From: an uncultured Pelagibacteraceae bacterium
GTDB lineage: Bacteria > Pseudomonadota > Alphaproteobacteria > Pelagibacterales > Pelagibacteraceae
NCBI GenBank assembly: GCA_902565935.1
Contig: CACFGT010000011.1
Coordinates: 1 to 48,399, forward strand
DNA length: 48,399 bases
Direction: 5' to 3'
Under the pieces are notes generated by a model that worked only from the letters and a program-made list of their open reading frames with translations, did no database searches and was not told the origin of the DNA. Shown here one piece after another: positions 1 to 7,885 of the stretch. The first letter of the stretch is position 1. Every line of letters starts with the position of its first letter. The translations under genes were made by a program, and so were the position numbers.

Positions 1-838
1 TTTAAAAGAAAATCAGACTTTCATTGGTGTTTTGGACCCTTATAAGAATAAAGAAAAATTAATTAATCTCTCAAGAAAGAAGATCAATTTTTTTTCCTTA
101 GAATTACTTCCAAGAATTACAAGAGCCCAATCTATGGATATTCTTTCTTCTCAAGCTAATCTTGCTGGCTATAAAGCAGTCATCGAGTCATTTGCAAATT
201 TTGAAAAAGCAATACCTATGATGATGACTGCAGCAGGGACAGTACCAGCAGCAAAAGTTTTAGTGGTTGGCGCTGGTGTTGCTGGTTTACAAGCTATAGC
301 AACTGCTAAAAGAATGGGAGCAATAGTTTTTGCAACAGATGTAAGAATGGCTTCAAAAGAACAAGTAGAGAGCTTAGGAGGAAAGTTTTTAACAGTTGAA
401 GGATCAGAAAATCTTGAAACAGAGGGGGGTTATGCAAAAGAAGCATCAGATGAATTTAAAAAAAAACAAGAGAACCTATTAAGTGAAACATTAAAAAAAA
501 TTGATATTGTTATTTGTACAGCTTTAATTCCAGGTAAAAAAGCACCAGTGATAATTAAAGATAATATGATAGTTAACATGCAGCCTGGATCAGTAATTTA
601 TGATTTAGCTGCAATACAAGGTGGAAATACTGCTTTTACGGAAGTAGATAAAATTGTAGATAAAAATGGGATAAAAATTATGGGCGAAAGTAATATTTTA
701 AATAAACTTCCTACTTCTGCGTCCAATTTATACGCAAAAAATGTGTTTAATTTCGTCTCAAATTTGTATGATAAAGAAAATAAAAAAATTAATATTAATT
801 TAGAAGACGAAATTATCAAAAAAACTTTTATAAAATAA
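1..838 (+). CDS. pntAA: NAD(P) transhydrogenase subunit alpha, part 1 (PntAA), 5'-truncated by window edge
   Basis: The soluble NAD(H)-binding subunit of the proton-translocating transhydrogenase, which passes hydride between NADH and NADP+ at the inner membrane. The reading frame is open from base 2 without a start codon, so the gene begins left of the window; about 278 residues are visible and roughly the first 100 are missing compared with the family. The TTG at 32 is an internal Leu codon, not the start. A Rossmann nucleotide site reads [11 protein letters not shown] (about bases 263-295), followed by the typical ATDVR strand end and the later [11 protein letters not shown] segment of the alanine dehydrogenase/PNT C-terminal domain. 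It is followed 4 bp later by the separate membrane part, the split arrangement known from Rhodospirillum and other alphaproteobacteria. Identification is very secure. Confidence 0.95.
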   Translation, partial: LKENQTFIGVLDPYKNKEKLINLSRKKINFFSLELLPRITRAQSMDILSSQANLAGYKAVIESFANFEKAIPMMMTAAGTVPAAKVLVVGAGVAGLQAIATAKRMGAIVFATDVRMASKEQVESLGGKFLTVEGSENLETEGGYAKEASDEFKKKQENLLSETLKKIDIVICTALIPGKKAPVIIKDNMIVNMQPGSVIYDLAAIQGGNTAFTEVDKIVDKNGIKIMGESNILNKLPTSASNLYAKNVFNFVSNLYDKENKKININLEDEIIKKTFIK

Positions 839-842
839 AATT

Positions 843-1151
843 ATGGAAATAGACCCTTTTATATTTAGATTAAGTATTTTTATTTTGTCAATATTTGTAG
901 GATATTATGTAGTTTGGAGCGTAACGCCTTCCCTTCATACTCCCTTAATGTCAGTGACCAATGCAATATCATCAGTAATTATAGTGGGTGCTATAATTGC
1001 AGCATTATCTGGTGATGAAGGAGTTATCTTTTCATCCTCAAGCATTTATGGCTTTTTAGCAATTATTTTAGCAGCAGTAAATATTTTTGGTGGATTTTTA
1101 GTTACTCAAAGAATGCTCGCTATGTATAAAAAAAAGAAAAAGAGTAAATAA
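843..1151 (+). CDS. pntAB: NAD(P) transhydrogenase subunit alpha, part 2 (PntAB), membrane domain
   Basis: A 102-residue membrane protein with three hydrophobic segments (about residues 8-25, 38-57 and 66-88) and a basic C-terminal tail (KKKKKSK). The conserved [16 protein letters not shown] stretch between the first two helices is diagnostic of this subunit. It supplies part of the proton channel of the transhydrogenase together with PntB. The ATG start is 4 bp after the pntAA stop, and pntB starts 3 bp after its stop, so the three genes are one operon. Confidence 0.95.
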   Translation: MEIDPFIFRLSIFILSIFVGYYVVWSVTPSLHTPLMSVTNAISSVIIVGAIIAALSGDEGVIFSSSSIYGFLAIILAAVNIFGGFLVTQRMLAMYKKKKKSK

Positions 1152-1154
1152 ATA

Positions 1155-2549
1155 ATGTCAGCAAACATTTCAGCAACTTTATATCTTATATCAGGTGTAT
1201 TATTCATTCTTGCTTTAAGAGGACTTTCTTCGCCAGAAACTTCAAGGCAGGGAAATTTATTTGGTATAATTGGAATGATAATTGCAATTTCGGTTACATT
1301 TCTATCTGTAGGTAATTTTACATCTGGATTTATTTATGTACTTATATTTTTAGCAATCGGTGGGAGCATTGGGGCATTTATAGCTTATAAAATTCCAATG
1401 ACCGCAATGCCTGAATTAGTTGCAGGATTTCATAGTTTAGTAGGTTTAGCTGCCGTATTTGTTGCAATTTCTGCTTTTATTAATCCAGAAGCCTTTGACC
1501 TTGGAACTCCAGGTAATATAAAACTAGCAAGCTTAATTGAAATGGCAATTGGAGCTGCTGTAGGGGCAATCACCTTTTCAGGCTCTGTTATTGCATTTTT
1601 AAAACTTCAAGGAATTATGTCGGGTGCGCCTATAACTTTCAAAGGGCAGCATGCATTAAATGCATTAATATTAATTTCAATAGTAATTTTAACTTTTTAT
1701 TTATGCTCAACTCAATCTTCGAATTTATTTTGGATATTAATTGCAGTTTCATTTTTAATTGGTTTTTTAATAATTATTCCAATTGGTGGTGCAGATATGC
1801 CAGTTGTAATCTCAATGCTAAACTCATACTCAGGTTGGGCTGCAGCTGGAATTGGCTTTACTTTAGAAAATACTGCTTTGATTATTACTGGAGCATTAGT
1901 TGGTTCATCAGGCGCCATTCTTTCATACATAATGTGTAAGGGAATGAATAGATCATTCTTTAATGTTATATTAGGTGGTTTTGGTGCGACGGCTGAGACT
2001 ACGGGAGAAAAGAATAAAGAGCAAAGACCTGTTAAAAGTGGGAATGCAGATGATGCTGCTTTTTTAATGAAAAATGCATCTTCAGTAATAATTGTTCCTG
2101 GTTATGGAATGGCTGTAGCACAAGCACAACATGCTTTAAGAGAAATGGTGGATACATTAAAAAAAAATGATATTAAAGTTTCTTATGCAATACACCCTGT
2201 TGCAGGAAGAATGCCTGGTCATATGAATGTCTTACTTGCTGAAGCAAATGTTCCCTATGATGAAGTTTTTGAACTAGAAGAAATTAATAATGACTTTGCT
2301 AATGCAGATGTTGCATTTGTAATTGGTGCTAATGATGTAACAAACCCAGTTGCAAAAACAGATCCACAAAGTCCAATTTACGGAATGCCGGTATTAGATG
2401 TAGAAAAATGTAAATCAGTTCTATTTGTTAAAAGAAGTTTATCTCCTGGATACGCTGGTATTGATAATGATCTTTTTTATAAAGAAAACACTTTAATGTT
2501 ATTTGCTGACGCAAAAAAAATGACAGAGGATATTACAAAAAATTTATAA
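1155..2549 (+). CDS. pntB: NAD(P) transhydrogenase subunit beta (PntB)
   Basis: 464 residues: an N-terminal half made of many hydrophobic helices (about residues 5-275) and a soluble C-terminal NADP(H)-binding domain III. Domain III signatures are visible: IIVPGYGMAVAQAQ (nucleotide loop), HPVAGRMPGHMNVLLAEA and VIGANDVTNPVA. It completes the transhydrogenase that uses the proton gradient to make NADPH from NADH. This is relevant here because the gap product of the neighbouring carbon operon also looks capable of making NADPH. Full length for the family. No clear intrinsic terminator follows; the next 70 bp hold only weak AT-rich hairpins before a convergent tRNA. Confidence 0.96.
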   Translation: MSANISATLYLISGVLFILALRGLSSPETSRQGNLFGIIGMIIAISVTFLSVGNFTSGFIYVLIFLAIGGSIGAFIAYKIPMTAMPELVAGFHSLVGLAAVFVAISAFINPEAFDLGTPGNIKLASLIEMAIGAAVGAITFSGSVIAFLKLQGIMSGAPITFKGQHALNALILISIVILTFYLCSTQSSNLFWILIAVSFLIGFLIIIPIGGADMPVVISMLNSYSGWAAAGIGFTLENTALIITGALVGSSGAILSYIMCKGMNRSFFNVILGGFGATAETTGEKNKEQRPVKSGNADDAAFLMKNASSVIIVPGYGMAVAQAQHALREMVDTLKKNDIKVSYAIHPVAGRMPGHMNVLLAEANVPYDEVFELEEINNDFANADVAFVIGANDVTNPVAKTDPQSPIYGMPVLDVEKCKSVLFVKRSLSPGYAGIDNDLFYKENTLMLFADAKKMTEDITKNL

Positions 2550-2619
2550 AATAGTAATTATAAAGAAATTCAAGTATTTCTATCTGATATTAAAAGTTTG
2601 AACTTTAATTGTAAATAAT

Positions 2620-2696
<77 letters not shown>

Positions 2697-2700
2697 ATAT

Positions 2701-2907
2701 TTAAATTCTATTTTTAAGCTTGTTAAGTTTCTTAACTCTTTTAATATTTTCTTGCAAAATTCTTTTTTTCTTTTCAGATGGTTTTTCATAAGTATTTTTT
2801 AATTTAATTATTTTAAAAAAACCATCTCTTTGTAGTTTTCTTTTTAATACTCTTAACGCTTGTTCGACGTTGTTATCTTTAACCTCTATTTTAATAATGA
2901 CCTCCAA
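2701..2907 (-). CDS. rpsU: 30S ribosomal protein S21, unusual non-ATG start
   Basis: Small ribosomal subunit protein S21; VKDNNVEQALRVLKRKLQ and YEKPSEKKKR are the family core, and the basic C-terminus is typical. The frame contains no ATG or GTG: an in-frame TGA lies at 2925-2923 and the only conventional candidate is TTG at 2907. That TTG overlaps a strong Shine-Dalgarno GGAGGT (2905-2900), so it cannot easily use it. An ATT at 2895-2893 sits 5 nt past GGAGG and would give a 64-residue protein whose N-terminus aligns better with other S21 proteins. Coordinates given use the TTG. The gene follows trcR with a 44-bp gap and precedes tRNA-fMet. Confidence 0.9.
   Translation of the reverse strand: MEVIIKIEVKDNNVEQALRVLKRKLQRDGFFKIIKLKNTYEKPSEKKKRILQENIKRVKKLNKLKNRI
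2900..2905 (-). promoter_or_regulatory. Shine-Dalgarno GGAGGT of rpsU
   Basis: A near-perfect anti-16S match, one of the strongest in this window, where most genes show weak or no Shine-Dalgarno. It overlaps the annotated TTG start of rpsU by one base and lies 2 nt before one ATT codon (2898) and 5 nt before a second (2895), so it argues for initiation at an ATT. ATU-type starts are known for infC, where they couple translation to IF3 level; the same logic here is inference. Confidence 0.6.
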
Positions 2908-2951
2908 AAAAATGAGTAGATATCATTTTTATATTTTCCTGTCCATTTAAT

Positions 2952-3530
2952 TTATTCATTGTTTTGCGATTTATTAAGCTTTTCTTTTTGTTTTTTTTCT
3001 CTTTTAATTCTTCTTTCTGCTTTTTCAATTGCTTCTATAAGATCTTTTTGAGTAAAAAGATTTAAAGCTACGGGATCTTTTGGATTTAAATTATTATAAT
3101 TCCAATAACTTTTATTTCTTATAGAAGTAACTGAATTTTTTGTAATTCCAACAAGTCTAGCAATTTGAGAATCTTTTAGAATATTGTGTTGTCTTATCAA
3201 CCATAAAGCAGAATCTGGCTTATCTTGTCTTTTTGACAAAGGAATATATTTTTTTATTTTCTTTTCAGAGTTGGTAATTTCTACATCAGACCCTTTTATT
3301 TCTAATGGTCTATTTTCATCTTTAGAAGACATTTCAATTTCTTCTCTTGAAAGTTGACCTGAAATAATTGGGTTATATGCTTTAATTCCTTTTGCGACCT
3401 CTCCATCTGCAATGCCTTGAACCTCAACTTCGTGTAATTTGCAAAAGTCTGCAATTTGTTTGAATGTTAGAGTTGTATTCTCGACAAGCCAAACAGCAGT
3501 TGCCATTGGCATTAATGGTGCATTTGACAT
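2952..3530 (-). CDS. trcR: DUF1013 family cell-cycle transcriptional regulator TrcR
   Basis: 192-residue alphaproteobacterial DUF1013 protein, called TrcR (cell cycle transcriptional regulator) in current family naming. The start MSNAPLMPMATAVWLVENT is the family's characteristic N-terminus. Two helix-turn-helix-like units are visible: residues about 12-66 and 108-168. They resemble each other (AVWLVENT against ALWLIRQH, QIADFCKL against QIARLVGI, and an NP pair at 53-54 and 149-150), suggesting an internal duplication. The C-terminal 25 residues are almost all Lys, Glu, Arg and Asn. It lies 1 nt after rpmE and 44 nt before rpsU, inside a translation-gene cluster. DNA binding is inferred from the fold. 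Confidence 0.85.
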   Translation of the reverse strand: MSNAPLMPMATAVWLVENTTLTFKQIADFCKLHEVEVQGIADGEVAKGIKAYNPIISGQLSREEIEMSSKDENRPLEIKGSDVEITNSEKKIKKYIPLSKRQDKPDSALWLIRQHNILKDSQIARLVGITKNSVTSIRNKSYWNYNNLNPKDPVALNLFTQKDLIEAIEKAERRIKREKKQKEKLNKSQNNE

Positions 3531-3531
3531 A

Positions 3532-3759
3532 TTATTTTTTATTTAATTTAAAGTTTTGGAATTTTTTATTGAACTTACTTATTCTTCCCTTATCCATTAA
3601 TTTTTGTTTACCACCAGTCCAAGCAGAATGAGATTTTGGGTCTATCTCAAGTTTAAGTGTATCGCCTTCTACCCCCCACGTGGATTTAGTCTCAAATTGA
3701 GTACCATCAGTCATTTCTACTTTAATAGAGTGGTAGTTAGGATGGATGTTTTTTTTCAT
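3532..3759 (-). CDS. rpmE: 50S ribosomal protein L31
   Basis: 75-residue L31: starts [19 protein letters not shown] and contains [28 protein letters not shown] family core. It has no cysteine, so it is the zinc-independent form usual in alphaproteobacteria. The ATG start lies 34 bp after the suhB stop and trcR begins 1 nt after its stop, so it belongs to the long minus-strand transcript. Confidence 0.96.
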   Translation of the reverse strand: MKKNIHPNYHSIKVEMTDGTQFETKSTWGVEGDTLKLEIDPKSHSAWTGGKQKLMDKGRISKFNKKFQNFKLNKK

Positions 3760-3793
3760 GGGTGACTTATAACAAACAATTATTTTAAAACAA

Positions 3794-4534
3794 TTAAAAG
3801 TTAAGTATTTTTTCTTGAAATTTACTCATAATATCTACGTTAGAGGCAATAACTTTAATATTTTTTATCTTTTTTAAATCTATCTCATTAATCAATCCTC
3901 CTGCTTCTTGTACTAATATTAATCCAGCAGCAATATCCCATAAATTTAAATTATTTTGAAAAAAACCATCGTATCTCCCACAAGCTACATAAGCTAAATC
4001 AAGTGCAGCACAACCGGTCTTTCTTATTGGTAATTCAAATAGATTATTAATTTTTCCACTAGTTACAAATAAACATTCGTTAATTCTATTTTTTTTTGAA
4101 ACTCTAATTCTATGATTGTTAAAAAATGCTCCGTTATTTTTTTCAGCAAAAAATATTTCATCCTTAATTGGGTCATAAATCACACCTGAAATAATTTCGT
4201 TATAAGATTGAAGTGCTATCGAAATTGCAAAATGAGGAATTCCATGTAAAAAGTTAACGGTTCCATCTATTGGATCTGTTATCCAAATATTGTTTTGATC
4301 TTTATTTTTAATTATTCCATTTTCTTCAGTTATAAATGAGTAATTAGGCCTCGCTTTTTCTAATTCATCAATGATAATTTTTTCAACTTTAAGATCTGAA
4401 TTTGTAACAAAATCAGATGGACCTTTCTTTGAGACTTGCAACTTTTCTAATTCTCCAAAATCTCTTATTAAAATTTTTGCAGCTTTTTCACAAGCTCTAA
4501 TCATTACATTCAAGTTAGCAGAAATAGATTTCAT
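3794..4534 (-). CDS. suhB: Inositol monophosphatase family protein (SuhB)
   Basis: 246 residues with all metal-site motifs of the inositol monophosphatase superfamily: TEE at 69-71, DPIDGTVNF at 87-95 and the later WDIAAG. The family removes phosphate from inositol-1-phosphate or related sugar phosphates; in E. coli SuhB also acts in rRNA antitermination. Which role applies here cannot be told from sequence, although a position between efp and ribosomal protein genes fits a link to ribosome production. The ATG is 2 nt after the efp stop. Confidence 0.92.
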   Translation of the reverse strand: MKSISANLNVMIRACEKAAKILIRDFGELEKLQVSKKGPSDFVTNSDLKVEKIIIDELEKARPNYSFITEENGIIKNKDQNNIWITDPIDGTVNFLHGIPHFAISIALQSYNEIISGVIYDPIKDEIFFAEKNNGAFFNNHRIRVSKKNRINECLFVTSGKINNLFELPIRKTGCAALDLAYVACGRYDGFFQNNLNLWDIAAGLILVQEAGGLINEIDLKKIKNIKVIASNVDIMSKFQEKILNF

Positions 4535-4536
4535 GA

Positions 4537-5097
4537 TTAAACTTTTTTTACATATTCTAGATTTCTTGAATCTATTACAATATTATCTCCAGACTCTATA
4601 AATGGTGGTACTTGTATATTTAATCCATTATCTAAAGTTGCAGGCTTATAAGAAGAGGAAACGGTCTGACCTTTGAGCGCTGCATCTGTTGTTTCTATCT
4701 TACAAGTCACTTGATTAGGTAAGTCCACTGAAATAGGAGTGTCATTGTAAAAGCTGACTGACACTTCAAGACTCTCGGTTAAAAGTTTTCCTTTTTCTCC
4801 CACAATTTCTTTTTTAATATTTATTTGATCAAAAGATTTTGGGTTCATAAAAAAATAATCATTTTCATCCTCATACAGAAAAGTAAATTTCTCCTCTTCT
4901 ACAGCAGCTTTCTCTACTGTTTCACTGGATCTAAATCTTTCATTTAGCTTTGTGTTTTTATTTAGACTCTTCATTTCAACTTGAGCAAAAGCTCCACCCT
5001 TACCAGGCTTTACATGTTGAGTTTTGAGAACCTGCCACAAATCATTTTTATATTCCAGCAACATTCCAACTCTTATTTCGCTTGCATTAATTTTCAT
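4537..5097 (-). CDS. efp: Elongation factor P
   Basis: 186 residues, the full length for EF-P, which relieves ribosome stalling at polyproline. The loop HVKPGKGGAF (28-37) carries Lys33, equivalent to the E. coli lysine that is beta-lysylated. The C-terminal OB domain ends with the usual FIESGDNIVIDSRNLEYVKK region. No modification enzyme (epmA, epmB, earP) is present in this window. The ATG overlaps the thiE stop by 4 nt (ATGA), indicating translational coupling. Confidence 0.97.
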   Translation of the reverse strand: MKINASEIRVGMLLEYKNDLWQVLKTQHVKPGKGGAFAQVEMKSLNKNTKLNERFRSSETVEKAAVEEEKFTFLYEDENDYFFMNPKSFDQINIKKEIVGEKGKLLTESLEVSVSFYNDTPISVDLPNQVTCKIETTDAALKGQTVSSSYKPATLDNGLNIQVPPFIESGDNIVIDSRNLEYVKKV

Positions 5098-5708
5098 TTT
5101 AATTTTTTAATTGCTTCTATTGGTTTTAATTTTTTATTTTTCCAAATGTAGCCTGAAATAGCCAAAAAGTTTGCTTTATTCAATAAAAGTTTTTTATAAT
5201 TTTTTGAATTTATGCCCCCAATAGCAACAATTGGAGTTTTTGTAATCTTACTAGCTGTTTTTAACAAATTAAATGAAGCTTTGAACTTTGTCTTTTTTGT
5301 TTTTGATGAATTGAAAGCTCCAAAAGCTAAGTAGTCAGCTCCATTTTTAATACCAATCTTTGCTAATTTAATTGAGTTGTGACAAGTAATTCCTATTATC
5401 TTATTTCCAATTAATTTTCTTGCATCACTAATATTCATATCTTTTTGACCTAAGTGACAGCCATCAGCATCTAGTTGTTTTGCAAGATAAACATCATCAT
5501 TTATTAAAAATTTTACATTAAATTTTTTGCATATTCTTTTAATTTTTTTTCCAATAATTAATTTTTCTTTCAAGCTCTTTTTTTTAAGACGTAACTGAAA
5601 AAAACTAACTTTGTTTAATTTTAATATATTAATTAGATCACTAAAAAAAGATTTGTAAATTTTTAAGGGTGAAACAATGTAAATGAATTTATTTTTATTA
5701 AATTTCAA
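5094..5708 (-). CDS. thiE: Thiamine-phosphate synthase (ThiE)
   Basis: 204-residue TIM-barrel enzyme that joins HMP pyrophosphate with thiazole phosphate to make thiamine phosphate. Family landmarks: QLRLK at 38-42, INDD at 69-72, ADGCHLGQKD at 81-90, GITCHNS, ADYLAFGAF at 124-132 followed by a TK motif, and PIVAIGGI near 159-166. The usual NDR is NDD and FGPVFPT is FGAFNSS, so the enzyme is somewhat divergent, but the overall pattern is clear. The start is a TTG (5708-5706) inside the last codons of fba, an 11-bp overlap. It sits in the carbon operon, and its partner ThiD is 19 kb away in this window. Confidence 0.87.
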   Translation of the reverse strand: MKFNKNKFIYIVSPLKIYKSFFSDLINILKLNKVSFFQLRLKKKSLKEKLIIGKKIKRICKKFNVKFLINDDVYLAKQLDADGCHLGQKDMNISDARKLIGNKIIGITCHNSIKLAKIGIKNGADYLAFGAFNSSKTKKTKFKASFNLLKTASKITKTPIVAIGGINSKNYKKLLLNKANFLAISGYIWKNKKLKPIEAIKKLK

Positions 5709-6705
5709 GATCTTTTGACCATTTTCCTTGGGCAGCTAATGTATTCATTTTTGCTCGGTGGTTAAAAATTTTCTGGGTACCTTCAATATTAAGTGTATCT
5801 TTTGACCAAAATTTTAGTGCACTTTGTTGAAGGGCTCTTCCATAAGAATAACTCATTATAAAATTAGTTTTGTTATATTTATTTATTAGATGTAAATTTT
5901 CTGTTGCCTCAATCTCAGATTGACCACCAGACAAAAAAGCAATTCCTGGTACTTCGGAGGGTACTGAGTCTTTTAAACAATCTAAAGTTAACTTAGCTAC
6001 TTCTTCGTTAGAAATTTTTTCTTTAGATTTATTGCCAGCTAAAATCATATTTGGTTTTAAAATAATTCCTTTTAAATCAACCTTATGTAAAATAAGTTCT
6101 TCAAAACATCTTTTAATAACTTCTGAAGTTTTTTCGTGACATTCTTTTGCTGAATGTTCACCATCCATTAAAACTTCAGGCTCTACTATAGGAACCATAT
6201 TGCACTCTTGAACTAAAGCAGCATATCTTGCTAAAGCATGTGCATTTGCTTGGATTGAAAGTTTGCTTGGATAATTTTTGCTAATAGTATAAACACCTCT
6301 CCATTTAGTAAATTTTGCTCCAAGTTTGTAATACTCTTTCAACCTATCTCTCAATCCATCCAAACCTTCTGTTATCTTTTCGTTCGGTGATCCAGCTAGA
6401 ACTTTAGCACCAGTATCTACCTTTATACCAGGGGCAGAACCCATTTTTGAAATTAGTTCTGGGATTTTATTTTTTTTTGATGTTTCTTGTTTAATTGTTT
6501 CATCATATAAAATCACTCCACCAATACACTCATTCATGCTTGATGCACTAAATAGTGTTTCTCTAAATAATAATCTATTTTTTGGAGTTGATGACACATT
6601 AACTCCTTCTAATCTTTTGGTCATTGTTGCAGTACTTTCATCAGCTGCTAGAATTCCTTTTCCGTTTTCTAAAATTTTAAGAGCTATATTATTTAATTCA
6701 GACAT
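5698..6705 (-). CDS. fba: Class I fructose-bisphosphate aldolase
   Basis: 335 residues. Class I is shown by ILAADEST (18-25), KWRGVY (134-139) and the Schiff-base lysine 217 in ILKPNM, with no class II zinc motif. It interconverts fructose-1,6-bisphosphate with the two triose phosphates (and sedoheptulose bisphosphate chemistry is possible next to transketolase). ATG start; pgk ends 1 nt upstream, so it is part of the tkt-gap-pgk-fba operon common in alphaproteobacteria. Confidence 0.95.
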   Translation of the reverse strand: MSELNNIALKILENGKGILAADESTATMTKRLEGVNVSSTPKNRLLFRETLFSASSMNECIGGVILYDETIKQETSKKNKIPELISKMGSAPGIKVDTGAKVLAGSPNEKITEGLDGLRDRLKEYYKLGAKFTKWRGVYTISKNYPSKLSIQANAHALARYAALVQECNMVPIVEPEVLMDGEHSAKECHEKTSEVIKRCFEELILHKVDLKGIILKPNMILAGNKSKEKISNEEVAKLTLDCLKDSVPSEVPGIAFLSGGQSEIEATENLHLINKYNKTNFIMSYSYGRALQQSALKFWSKDTLNIEGTQKIFNHRAKMNTLAAQGKWSKDLEI

Positions 6706-6706
6706 T

Positions 6707-7885
6707 TTAGTTTAAAGCTTTTATACCAGGAAGTTCTTTTCCTTCAAGGTATTCTAAAAATGCTCCACCAGCAGTTGAAACAAAATTAAATTCTTCAGTA
6801 AGATTAATTTGGTTAATTAAAGCCACGGTATCTCCACCACCTACAACAGAGTAGATTGAGCTATCTTTATTTTTTTTTACAATTTGTTTTGCGATCTCAT
6901 GACTGCCTCTTGCAAAATTTGGGTTTTCAAAATAGCCAGCTGGGCCATTCCAAAGAATAGTCTTACTATTTTCAATTATTTTTTTAATTTTTTCAATTGT
7001 CTTTGGCCCAATATCTAAAATCATATCATCATTTTTAATATCACTTAATTTCTTTACTTTTGATTTATCATCCATATTTTTTCCAACTAAGACATCTATG
7101 GGATAGGAAATTTCACAAGAGTGATTTTTTGAAGTTTCAAAAATTTCTTTAACTGTCGTATCACAATCATTCTCTTTAATTGATTTTCCAATATTGTTTC
7201 CTTTATAATTGATAATATTGTTTGCCATTCCTCCCACAATAATAATGTTATCAAATTTTGAAATTAAATTTTTTATTATTCCAATTTTTGTTGAAATTTT
7301 TGAACCTCCAATAATACAAGTTATTGGTTTTTTAATTTCTGTTGTAACTTTTTTTAATGCATTAATTTCTGTTTCTAATTGTAAGCCAGCAAATGATGGA
7401 AGAAATTGTGTGATTTTACTCACTGAAGCGTGAGCTCTATGGGAACAAGAAAATGCATCATTTACATAAAAATCAGCAAGACTTGCTAAATGTTTGGCAA
7501 AAGAAGCGTCATTTGCCTCTTCTTCTTTATAAAATCTTATATTTTCTAAAAATACTATTTGATCATCTGAACTTTTAAACAAATCTTCTTTTTTTAAAGT
7601 AAAAATATCATTATCAAGAAGCTTGATTTTTTTTTTTATTTTTTTTTCTAAATTTTCACAGATAGGTTTTAAAGAATAAGTTTTATTAATCTTCCCTTTT
7701 GGTCTTCCAACATGAGAAATTATTATAATATTTGATCTCTTCTTAATTAAAAAATCAAGAATAGGAACAATCTTATTAATTCTAGTTTCATCACTAATCA
7801 GACCATCTTTAAAAGGAACATTTAAATCAAGTCTTAATAAAACTTTTTTTTTATTTAGATTTTCTTGGTCTTTAATATAATTCAT
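6707..7885 (-). CDS. pgk: Phosphoglycerate kinase
   Basis: 392 residues. RLDLNVPF near the N-terminus, the substrate segment SHVGRPKG, HRAHAS, and the C-terminal NGPAGYFE and GGGDTVALI are all present. It transfers phosphate between 1,3-bisphosphoglycerate and ADP. The ATG overlaps the gap stop by 1 nt. Odd point: a coding-strand A11 run and a nearby A9 run (plus-strand T tracts 7627-7637 and 7639-7647) encode a Lys-rich segment, a likely slippery site. Confidence 0.97.
   Translation of the reverse strand: MNYIKDQENLNKKKVLLRLDLNVPFKDGLISDETRINKIVPILDFLIKKRSNIIIISHVGRPKGKINKTYSLKPICENLEKKIKKKIKLLDNDIFTLKKEDLFKSSDDQIVFLENIRFYKEEEANDASFAKHLASLADFYVNDAFSCSHRAHASVSKITQFLPSFAGLQLETEINALKKVTTEIKKPITCIIGGSKISTKIGIIKNLISKFDNIIIVGGMANNIINYKGNNIGKSIKENDCDTTVKEIFETSKNHSCEISYPIDVLVGKNMDDKSKVKKLSDIKNDDMILDIGPKTIEKIKKIIENSKTILWNGPAGYFENPNFARGSHEIAKQIVKKNKDSSIYSVVGGGDTVALINQINLTEEFNFVSTAGGAFLEYLEGKELPGIKALN

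Noticed and set aside
32..34. Start codon of pntAA at base 32
   Set aside because: It is TTG within an open frame that continues to the window edge and is internal to the conserved protein.
2564..2581. AGAAAT/ATTTCT hairpin between pntB and tRNA-fMet as a terminator
   Set aside because: Stem of only 6 A/T-rich pairs and no proper T run on either strand; not distinguishable from chance in this base composition.
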